Shown: positions 16,778 through 23,286 of the stretch, in pieces
How the letters are laid out: each line of letters starts with the position of its first letter
Position numbering within the stretch: the stretch's first letter is position 1
Origin: Candidatus Bipolaricaulota bacterium
GTDB taxonomy: Bacteria > Bipolaricaulota > Bipolaricaulia > UBA7950 > UBA9294
Reading direction: 5' to 3'
NCBI GenBank assembly: GCA_026390345.1
Contig: JAPLGD010000071.1
Coordinates: 1-45,368 of the forward strand
Length of the DNA stretch: 45,368 nt
The notes under the pieces: model-generated
The model's database searches: none
The model's input: only the letters and a program-made list of their open reading frames with translations
Told to the model about the DNA's origin: nothing
Program-made: the position numbers and the translations under genes

Positions 16778-18168
16778 TCCTGTCGACCTCCAATCGTGAG
16801 GGTGCACCGGATGTGGGGACCGCCCGAGTCGACCTTGGCGGGCTGTCCCTTTCCGCAGGATCCCGCACCCTTCTCCCACGCGAAGTCGTGGGCAACGGCG
16901 TCGACGGACTTGAGAACGCTGAACGCATTTCCCGAGATCGTCACTCCGCGCACGAGTTGACCCACCTTGCCGTCCATGATCCGGCGGGCCTCGCGGACGC
17001 CGAACATGAACTCGGCGTTCGAGTCGGCCTGTCCGCTCATCGCAAACCCTTTCAGGTAGTAGCCGTGACGGATCCCGGCGAAGAGCGCCTCTACCTCATC
17101 CTTGCCCGGCTCGATGTACGTGTTGCGCATGCGGATGATCGGATGGTCGCTGTAGACGAAGGCCCGTGCGTTCCCGGTCGGTGCGACTCCGTAGTACGCT
17201 GCGGTCTCGCGGTTGTGGAGGTACGAGCGCAAGACGCCGCGCTCGATGATGACCGTGCGCCCGGCGGCGACCCCCTCATCGTCGACGGGCAGAGTGCCGA
17301 CCGCGTGAGGGTCGTACGGGGACAGGCCGCTGTCGCACAGGGTGACCAGCTCCGAGGCGACACGGTGACCGATCCTGTCCGCCGTGACGGCGCCGCCAAG
17401 GACGATGTCCGCTTCGACCGTGTGTCCGATCGCTTCGTGGCAGAGAAGGCCGACGAGCTCAGGGTCCAGCACGACGGGGACCGTGCCGCCCTCGGGCTGA
17501 GGCGCGGAGAGCGAATCGACGGCGAGTCGGACGGCGTGGTCGACGAGCTCGTCCGTCGTGCGAGCGGCGAAGAGATCGGACCAGCCGCCCGTCACGCCGA
17601 CGGTGTCGTACCCCAGCGACTGATCTCCTGATTCCCGTGCGATGGCGAGGACTCGGAAGCTCGGCTTCGAGTCGAAGATGCGGGCCGACGCTCCGTCGCT
17701 CGTGACGAGGACCTTCTCGTCCTGGATTTCGTCGTAGGTCGCGGCGGCGGAGATGATCTTCGCCGACGCGGCTCGTACCCGCGCCTCGGTCGCTAGCGCG
17801 AGCGCGAGCTTCTCTTCGAGAGGGTGCGCGTCGAGGGGATCGCGGGCGTCGACCGGGAACACGCCCCGGGCCAGGGAGGCACTTGCCAACTTGTCCACCC
17901 GGTCCCGTTTCGCGGCGGCCGACGTTCGCGCGGCACTGCGGGCGGCGGCGACGGCGGCGCGGAGTCCCTTCTCGGTGAGGTCGGTCGTGCTGGCGAATCC
18001 GAAGACGCCGAGCGCGAGGACGCGCGCCCCGACACCTGTGAGGCGCACACTCGTCGAGGCTTCGAGAAGGCCGTTTCGGACCGTGAGGGTCCGCGTTTGA
18101 CGCGCCTGGAAGCGGAGTTCTGTCCAGTCTTCCGCCTCGGCGGCAATCCGCTCGAGCAGCTGCTGCAT
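16774..18168 (-). CDS. tldD: Metalloprotease TldD
   Basis: A 464-residue TldD subunit with the zinc-binding HEAIGH (HExxxH) at 244-249 followed by E-A-D, and the C-terminal SGNAFSVL segment. It forms a heterodimer with PmbA, whose threading channel takes unfolded peptides. First gene of the two-gene unit; divergent from the tRNA/RNase H transcription unit. Length is normal for the family. Confidence 0.94.
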   Translation of the reverse strand: MQQLLERIAAEAEDWTELRFQARQTRTLTVRNGLLEASTSVRLTGVGARVLALGVFGFASTTDLTEKGLRAAVAAARSAARTSAAAKRDRVDKLASASLARGVFPVDARDPLDAHPLEEKLALALATEARVRAASAKIISAAATYDEIQDEKVLVTSDGASARIFDSKPSFRVLAIARESGDQSLGYDTVGVTGGWSDLFAARTTDELVDHAVRLAVDSLSAPQPEGGTVPVVLDPELVGLLCHEAIGHTVEADIVLGGAVTADRIGHRVASELVTLCDSGLSPYDPHAVGTLPVDDEGVAAGRTVIIERGVLRSYLHNRETAAYYGVAPTGNARAFVYSDHPIIRMRNTYIEPGKDEVEALFAGIRHGYYLKGFAMSGQADSNAEFMFGVREARRIMDGKVGQLVRGVTISGNAFSVLKSVDAVAHDFAWEKGAGSCGKGQPAKVDSGGPHIRCTLTIGGRQE

Positions 18169-18284
18169 CGCGTCTCCTTCCGTGCGCCGGCTTGCCGGCG
18201 CCGCCCCGGAGGCTAGCCGCTCGGATGCTTCCGATCAAGGCGACACGCGGCGGAGGGGAACGGCGAGGCGGCCCGAGTCCGTCC

Positions 18285-18314
18285 TTGACAGAGGTTTCGT
18301 GGGGCACGTATAGT
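18285..18314 (+). promoter_or_regulatory. strong promoter of the tRNA-rnhA-like-dtd unit
   Basis: Perfect TTGACA (18285-18290), 18-bp spacer, TATAGT (18309-18314; 5 of 6). Transcription should start near 18321, 7 bp before the tRNA 5' end. It is the best consensus promoter in the window. Confidence 0.78.
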
Positions 18315-18327
18315 GCGGACGAACGCG

Positions 18328-18399
18328 GGGTCCATAGCTCAGGGGCAGAGCAGCCGGCTCATAACCGGTAGGTCCCAGGTTCGAGACCTGGTGGACCCA
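18328..18399 (+). tRNA. tRNA with CAU anticodon, probably elongator tRNA-Met
   Basis: A 72-nt cloverleaf. The acceptor stem GGGTCCA pairs with TGGACCC and the discriminator is A. D arm GCTC/GAGC, anticodon stem GCCGG/CCGGT around loop CTCATAA (CAT), T arm CCAGG-TTCGAGA-CCTGG. Position 1:72 is a normal G-C pair and the anticodon stem lacks the three G-C pairs of the initiator, so it is not fMet. Lysidine-modified tRNA-Ile2 also has a CAU gene anticodon and cannot be excluded. The 3' CCA is not encoded. Confidence 0.95.
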
Positions 18400-18403
18400 G
18401 AAG

Positions 18404-18928
18404 ATGGACAAGTTGTTCGTATACCTGGATGGGGGCGCCCGCGGAGAGCCGGGCGAAGCGGGAATCGGGATCGCCATGACCGATGCCGACGGCGGCGTTG
18501 TCGAGGAGATCTCGCGCCTGATCGGGCGCTCGACGACGGAGGTCGCCGAGTACCGTGCGCTGATCGAGGGGTGCCGCAGCGCGCTCGCCTACAAGCCGGA
18601 GACGGTGATCTTCTTCACCGACAACCAGCGGTTGGCAAACCACGTGAACGGGGTCTTCGAGACTCGCGAGCCGCACATCAAACGCCTCGTGGAGATCGCC
18701 GTCGGACTCTTGAACCAGTTTCCCCAGTGGCGCGTCAACTACATCGATGCGAAGGTGAACGTGCGAGCTCCTCGTCTGGTGGAGCAAGCGTTTCATCGGA
18801 CGATCAAGGCGCAGATGACGCGCGAGCGGCTCGAGCTCCTGCTCCTCGCGCGGACCGCGGCCTTGAGCGAGCCCTCGCTCGAGAAGCTCGTGAACTACGC
18901 AGAGCGCCTCGAAGAAGAGGAGTCGTAG
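18404..18928 (+). CDS. RNase H-like protein, fourth catalytic Asp missing
   Basis: A 174-residue RNase HI-fold protein, expected to cleave RNA in RNA:DNA hybrids. It keeps Asp9 (YLDGG), Glu49 (VAEYRALIEG) and Asp73 (TDNQ). The usual fourth acid, in an N-x2-A-D motif, is replaced by Pro123 (NVRAP at 119-123), so activity may be weak or altered. An unusual C-terminal helical extension follows (about 130-174). The gene starts only 4 bp after the tRNA and has no free space for a Shine-Dalgarno outside the tRNA. It ends 3 bp before dtd. Confidence 0.8.
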   Translation: MDKLFVYLDGGARGEPGEAGIGIAMTDADGGVVEEISRLIGRSTTEVAEYRALIEGCRSALAYKPETVIFFTDNQRLANHVNGVFETREPHIKRLVEIAVGLLNQFPQWRVNYIDAKVNVRAPRLVEQAFHRTIKAQMTRERLELLLLARTAALSEPSLEKLVNYAERLEEEES

Positions 18929-18931
18929 GCC

Positions 18932-19426
18932 GTGAGGATCGTCCTCCAGCGGGTGGCGCACGCGTCGGTTCGTGTGGACGGCGAAGTCGTCGGCGCGGTG
19001 GGCGAGGGGTTCCTTCTTCTCGTGGGAATTGCTCCCGCCGATGAGCTTCTCGACCTCGCGTCGGTCGCGCGGAAGGTCGTCGAATTGCGGGTGTTCGAGG
19101 ACGAGGCTGGGAAGATGAACCGCTCGGTCCGGGACGTGGGGGGCGAGATCCTCGCAGTGTCCCAGTTCACGCTCTACGGGGACGTTCGCCGGGGACGCCG
19201 CCCGAGCTTCACCGAGGCGGCCCGTCCGGAGACGGCCGAGCCCCTCTTCGATGCGCTCGTAGCGAGTCTGCGGGCGGAAGGGGTGCGTGTGGAGACTGGG
19301 AGGTTCGGCGCGAAGATGGCCGTCGACCTGGTCAACGACGGGCCCGTGACGCTTGTGCTGGACGTCGCGCCGCCCGAGGAAGCAGGGAAGGCTCGGGAGC
19401 TTGCGCCGTCCGCGGGCGACGAGTAA
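18932..19426 (+). CDS. dtd: D-aminoacyl-tRNA deacylase
   Basis: A 164-residue Dtd that frees D-amino acids (and glycine from mischarged tRNA) from tRNA. It begins MRIVLQRV; the SQFTLYG motif lies near residue 72 and the NDGPVT cross-subunit Gly-Pro motif near 130. Start codon is GTG at 18932, 3 bp after the RNase H-like stop. It has a C-terminal tail of about 15 residues beyond the usual end. Confidence 0.95.
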   Translation: MRIVLQRVAHASVRVDGEVVGAVGEGFLLLVGIAPADELLDLASVARKVVELRVFEDEAGKMNRSVRDVGGEILAVSQFTLYGDVRRGRRPSFTEAARPETAEPLFDALVASLRAEGVRVETGRFGAKMAVDLVNDGPVTLVLDVAPPEEAGKARELAPSAGDE

Positions 19427-19429
19427 ACT
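19401..19429 (+). promoter_or_regulatory. candidate rpmF promoter inside the end of dtd
   Basis: TTGCGC (19401-19406), 17-bp spacer, TAAACT (19424-19429), overlapping the dtd stop codon and 57 bp before the rpmF start. Confidence 0.38.
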
Positions 19430-19485
19430 GCTGTCCCGTGAGCCGCAGGTCGGCGGCGCTGTTGCCTTGACCTTGAGGAGGAAGA

Positions 19486-19680
19486 ATGGCAGTACCGAAA
19501 TGCCGGAGGTCGAGATCCAAAGTACACATGCACCGGAACCACTGGAGGAAGATGGATCCAGTGTCGTCCACCGAGTGCCCGCATTGCCACGAGACGAAGC
19601 TGCCCCATCGGGCTTGCCCCCATTGCGGTTTCTACAACGGAATGGAGATCGTGGCGAGGAAGGAAGAGGCGAAGGAATAG
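19486..19680 (+). CDS. rpmF: 50S ribosomal protein L32
   Basis: A 64-residue L32 with the MAVPKCRRSRSK basic N-terminus and a four-cysteine zinc ribbon (CPHC...CPHC). GGAGG precedes the ATG by about 6 bp. Followed within 30 bp by a rho-independent terminator. In many bacteria rpmF precedes plsX/fabH; here it does not. Confidence 0.96.
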   Translation: MAVPKCRRSRSKVHMHRNHWRKMDPVSSTECPHCHETKLPHRACPHCGFYNGMEIVARKEEAKE

Positions 19681-19707
19681 CGCCAGCCCTTTCGGCGTGA
19701 GAGTCGA

Positions 19708-19738
19708 GTCCGGCCCGCGGGCCGGACGTTTCTTTTTG
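19708..19738 (+). terminator. rho-independent terminator after rpmF
   Basis: Stem GTCCGGCC / GGCCGGAC around CGCG (19708-19727), then GTTTCTTTTT (19728-19737). Strong GC stem plus T tract; closes the tRNA-to-rpmF unit. Confidence 0.9.
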
Positions 19739-19834
19739 TGTAGCCATCGTGATTAGCGCCTCGTTGCGGTGCCGCCGCGCCTTGGACGCGCGGCGGCACG
19801 GCGGCTCTCCGGGTTCCCCTCCGGTTCTGGTTCG

Positions 19835-19863
19835 TTGACTTGGAGGCGTTTCGCGTACAGAAT
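19835..19863 (+). promoter_or_regulatory. candidate ftsZ promoter
   Basis: TTGACT (19835-19840), 17-bp spacer, CAGAAT (19858-19863). It would start transcription near 19870, which supports translation from ATG 19883 and not from ATG 19862. Confidence 0.38.
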
Positions 19864-19882
19864 GGCCCGGAGGATCGTTGGT

Positions 19883-21232
19883 ATGGCCGACGCGAAACAG
19901 GACGGCGCGAAAGAGAGTTCTCTGCGGGGATCGTGGAAGGCGATCCGCGATGCGATCGACGACCGCATCCTGCGGGCGTGCCTTCCGCTCGACTCGAAGG
20001 CCATCACCGAGAGCGAGGGTCGCCTCTACGTCCTGGTCGACACCGAATTCAAGAAGGAGTACTGCCTACGCAAGCTCGACAAACTGCAGGAGGCGGCCGA
20101 GCAGGTACTTGGAGTGAGCGAGGTCATCATCGGCGAGCCGCCGCTCATCGAACAGGCCCGGGAGAGCGAACCTCAGGCCCACGGAGCCAACGCACGCATC
20201 ATCGTGGTCGGGGTGGGCGACGGCGGTGTGAACGCGGTGGCCCGGATGCGCGAGGAGCGCCTCTCGGGCGTGCGGTTCGTCGCGATTGACACCGATCGAC
20301 AGGTTCTCCAAGCGGCACTGGTGAAGGAGCAGCTGCAGCTTGGGGCCGACATCACGGGCGGCCGGGGAACCGGCGGAGACCCCGCCAAAGCGCGGCGCGC
20401 GGCGACGGAATCGCGGTGGGAGGTGGCGAACCTCCTGCGCGGAGCCGACCTGGTCTTCATCACAGCGGGCCTCGGGGGCGGCACGGGATCCGGCGCCGCT
20501 CCGATCGTCGCGCAGGTTGCGCGCGAACAGGGTGCGCTCACGGTCGGCGTCGTGACCAAGCCATTCACGTTCGAGGGGGCGACCCGGCGGGCGAACGCCG
20601 AATTGGGGTTGGCGGAGCTGCGCGCGTCGGCGGACGTCGTCATCGTCGTGTCGAACGATCGACTTCTGGAGACCAGCGCGCGCGGGATGCCGATGACGAA
20701 GGCGTTCGAACTGGCGGACGGGATCCTCCACCAGGGTGTTCGCGGCATCTCGGATCTGATCACGGTACGAGGCCTGATCAACCTCGACTTCGCCGACATC
20801 CGCAGCCTTCTGGCCAACGCAGGGGATGCGATGATGGGGATGGGGGAGGCCTCGGGTGTGGGGCGGGCGCTCGCGGCGGCGAAGGCGGCCAGCACGAACC
20901 CGCTTCTCGAAGGAGACTCGATCCGCGGGGCCCGAAAGATGATCGTGAACGTCACGGGCGGTCCCGATCTAACGCTCGGCGAGGTGACGTTGGCGGCGGA
21001 CCACGTCCGGCAGGCCACGGCGACGGAGTGCGATCTCGTCTTCGGCGCCGTCATTCGGGACGACTTCAATCGCTTGATGCGGATCACGGTGATTGCCGCG
21101 GCGTTCCGCAAGGAAGAATCCATTGCGCGGGAACAGAAACGGCACGTCAAGCGCGAGCGGGTCTCGGGCAAGGTCGACCTCGATGTTCCGACGTTCCTAC
21201 GGCGAGAACAGGAGACGAAAGAAGGGGAGTAG
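19883..21232 (+). CDS. ftsZ: Cell division protein FtsZ with extra N-terminal domain
   Basis: A 449-residue tubulin-like GTPase that forms the division ring. The core (about 104-410) has the first nucleotide loop GVGDGG at 110-115 (usual GVGGGG, so one Gly is Asp), tubulin signature GGGTGSG at 198-204 and T7 catalytic loop NLDFADI at 300-306. It ends with the conserved tail DVPTFLRR at 434-441 that binds FtsA/ZipA-type partners. The linker before the tail is short. Residues about 17-85 form an added alpha/beta domain resembling DnaA domain I or the C-terminal domain of DNA polymerase III tau (Trp18, GRLYVLV, FKKEYCLRKL, VLG). ATG 19883 follows GGAGG by 9 bp. No dcw genes flank it. Confidence 0.93.
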   Translation: MADAKQDGAKESSLRGSWKAIRDAIDDRILRACLPLDSKAITESEGRLYVLVDTEFKKEYCLRKLDKLQEAAEQVLGVSEVIIGEPPLIEQARESEPQAHGANARIIVVGVGDGGVNAVARMREERLSGVRFVAIDTDRQVLQAALVKEQLQLGADITGGRGTGGDPAKARRAATESRWEVANLLRGADLVFITAGLGGGTGSGAAPIVAQVAREQGALTVGVVTKPFTFEGATRRANAELGLAELRASADVVIVVSNDRLLETSARGMPMTKAFELADGILHQGVRGISDLITVRGLINLDFADIRSLLANAGDAMMGMGEASGVGRALAAAKAASTNPLLEGDSIRGARKMIVNVTGGPDLTLGEVTLAADHVRQATATECDLVFGAVIRDDFNRLMRITVIAAAFRKEESIAREQKRHVKRERVSGKVDLDVPTFLRREQETKEGE

Positions 21233-21292
21233 TCGCGAAGTCGCACATCCCCGGACTGGACGGCAGAAACCCACGAAGGAGGGGGCGAGACG

Positions 21293-21961
21293 ATGGATGC
21301 TGTGCGGGTCCTGGTGTGCCATTCGCGGCCCAACCCAGCCCTCGTCTCCGAGCTCGAGAAGGAGGGGTACGACGTCGAGCAGGCCGAATGCGGCGAGGGC
21401 GTGTCCGAGCGCGTGAGAACGTGGAAGCCGGACCTCATCCTCCTCGAGCTGTCGATCCCCGGGCAGCGGCACGGAGGGTGGAAGCTGCTGGGCTCGCTGC
21501 GCGATAGGCCGCACCCGCCGGCGATCGTTGTCCTGACGTCGCTCAGCCGACTCGACGACCGCGTGCGCGCGCTGAACGCCGGGGCCGACGACGTGATCCT
21601 CGAGCCGTGCGACACGGTCGAAGTGAAGGCGCGCGTCCGAGCCGTCCTGCGGCGGACCCACCCCAACCTTTCCGAGCTGTCGCTCCGGATCGATGACCAG
21701 CGGAAGCAGGTCTGGATCGGAGAGCGCTGTGTGGCGCTATCGCCCAAGGAGTACAGCCTTGTCTCCCTGTTGGCGTCGTCTCCGGGCCAGGTGTTTTCGA
21801 GCGACGACATCGTTGAGGCCCTGTGGTTGAGGCCGTCGTACGCCACGGGGCAGGACGCCCAGAAGTACGTCTACCTCCTGCGCCGGAAGATCGAGCGAGA
21901 CCCGACGCGACCGGAGATCATCCTCACCGTTCGAGGATTCGGCTATCGGCTCGCACTCTAG
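21293..21961 (+). CDS. OmpR-family response regulator with degenerate receiver
   Basis: A 222-residue protein: receiver-like domain (1-120) and winged-helix DNA-binding domain (about 128-222, ending VRGFGYRL, the OmpR C-terminal signature). The phosphoacceptor Asp is Glu52 (LILLE), the two acidic residues near the N-terminus are Cys9-His10, and the conserved Lys is Glu104 (ILEP); only Thr82 of the switch set remains. It therefore cannot be phosphorylated the normal way and may be always active or gated by another signal. It lies 60 bp after ftsZ with no kinase gene near, so it may be co-transcribed with ftsZ. Confidence 0.88.
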   Translation: MDAVRVLVCHSRPNPALVSELEKEGYDVEQAECGEGVSERVRTWKPDLILLELSIPGQRHGGWKLLGSLRDRPHPPAIVVLTSLSRLDDRVRALNAGADDVILEPCDTVEVKARVRAVLRRTHPNLSELSLRIDDQRKQVWIGERCVALSPKEYSLVSLLASSPGQVFSSDDIVEALWLRPSYATGQDAQKYVYLLRRKIERDPTRPEIILTVRGFGYRLAL

Positions 21962-22045
21962 GCACCTACCCCGTCTACCGCGGCAAGCCTTCGCTCCCAT
22001 GCGGAGACAAGCCGGAGCCGCCTCCCGGACGTCGGACTCCTTCCA

Positions 22046-22199
22046 CCGCAGAGGGCGCAGAGCGGCGCTGAGGGAAGCTCACCCAGGGTGGCGCTTCTGC
22101 CTCCGAGCCATCGGGCTGATGTCGCGGCGTTTGAGAGCGTCTTGCGTTCAGCGGAGTTGCCCCCCCGCCGTTCCTCTGCGGACTCCGCGACCTCTGCGG
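22046..22199. repeat. degenerate inverted-repeat intergenic element
   Basis: In the convergent gap (21962-22234) between the response regulator and the GNAT gene, CCGCAGAGGGCGCAGAG (22046-22062) faces an imperfect complement on the right (22173-22199, CCTCTGCGGACTCCGCGACC then CTCTGCGG). The arms are purine-rich/pyrimidine-rich GCAGAG words. This type of element recurs between genes in many unrelated bacteria and often looks like a non-autonomous miniature element. No target duplication is clear. Confidence 0.5.
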
Positions 22200-22234
22200 T
22201 TTCCGGCCGTTCGAACGGGTGCGAGCCACAAGGC

Positions 22235-23275
22235 CTAGATGTCCCGGATGTCCAGGTAGAGCGGCGGCTTCGGAAGGGCCTTCGTCCTCATCGAACGCAC
22301 CATCGTGTGGTAGTGGAGGGCGGTATTTGGGATCGCGTGCGGCATCTTTGCGAGCGGGTCGTCGCGGTACAGGAAGAGCGTGAGGATGTCCGTCCCGTCC
22401 GCGCGAGCGTTCCGCCGGAGTTGCAGCACGAGGCGGCTGAGCAGAGCCTGGCCTTGGGCTCCGCGGACCATCGGGTCGAAGAGCTGGAGGTACGTAATCT
22501 GCTGCCCGACGACCGGGATTCGCGGGACAGGGAGGACGTTCGACAGGGGATTGAGGACGTCGCCGAGAAGCCGGATCCAGAGCGGCATGCGGAGTACACG
22601 GCCGTAGTAGATCTTCGACAGGTCCCACGCGCTAACCTGCGCGAACGAGTCTCCCGACTCGAGGCGGTAGATCCCCTTCAGGTATCCTAGTTCGGCGCCG
22701 CGCGCGTACGCGGAGAGGAAGTTGACGGGCTTGAGGGACCGCGCGCCGACGGCCTGAGCGATCTTCGCCACTTCCTCTTCGAGGTCGTCGAGGTGAGGAT
22801 CGAGGTCGACGTGCTCTCCCGGAAGCGATGTCGTGGACAGGATGTCGAACGACGCGGCGGGCTTTGCGCCTATCCGGGTCACGACGTTCAGGGAGTCGTA
22901 GTTGTCAGCCTTGACGTGGCCGAAGAGGAACGCCGCGCCGGTCTCTCGGATCTCGTCGTGGACAGCATGCCACAGCCGGAGAAGTCCCCGCTTCATGCTA
23001 CGCCGGTACGCGGCCGCACCGCGGAGGTCGTAGAAGTAGGCCACGCGGTCGGTCCCGCCGCCGAGGAGGACCTCCTTGACGGCGTACGCCATCACGCCGA
23101 CGATCTTTCCGTCCTCCTCCGCGACGATCACCCGGGCGCCGTCGTGCATTCGGGAGCGGTAGAAGTAGTCCTGTCGGTCGAGAAGGATCGAAATGCCGGT
23201 CCCCTGAGGACTCTCCGATTCGAGGTGGAGCAGCGCTTCGTTGTCGTCGTGGGTCGCGACGCGGATCCGGAACAT
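22235..23275 (-). CDS. GNAT family N-acetyltransferase
   Basis: A 346-residue protein whose N-terminal part (about 1-150) follows the GNAT fold: an ATHDD start, a VIVAEEDGKIVGVMAYAV beta pair and an R-G-L-L-R-L-W acetyl-CoA loop region. The C-terminal part (about 150-346) looks like a second acyltransferase-like half of GNAT duplications, with SRLVLQLRRNARADG. Substrate unknown. ATG 23275 follows AAAGGA. Located 11 bp after the PKD protein gene in transcription order, so possibly read with it. Confidence 0.8.
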   Translation of the reverse strand: MFRIRVATHDDNEALLHLESESPQGTGISILLDRQDYFYRSRMHDGARVIVAEEDGKIVGVMAYAVKEVLLGGGTDRVAYFYDLRGAAAYRRSMKRGLLRLWHAVHDEIRETGAAFLFGHVKADNYDSLNVVTRIGAKPAASFDILSTTSLPGEHVDLDPHLDDLEEEVAKIAQAVGARSLKPVNFLSAYARGAELGYLKGIYRLESGDSFAQVSAWDLSKIYYGRVLRMPLWIRLLGDVLNPLSNVLPVPRIPVVGQQITYLQLFDPMVRGAQGQALLSRLVLQLRRNARADGTDILTLFLYRDDPLAKMPHAIPNTALHYHTMVRSMRTKALPKPPLYLDIRDI

Positions 23276-23286
23276 GCGAGTCCTTT

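Noticed and set aside
18328-18399. initiator tRNA-fMet
   Set aside because: Position 1:72 pairs normally and the anticodon stem lacks the three consecutive G-C pairs of initiators.
19862-19864. ATG 19862 as the ftsZ start
   Set aside because: ATG 19883 has GGAGG 9 bp upstream and the candidate -10 covers 19862.
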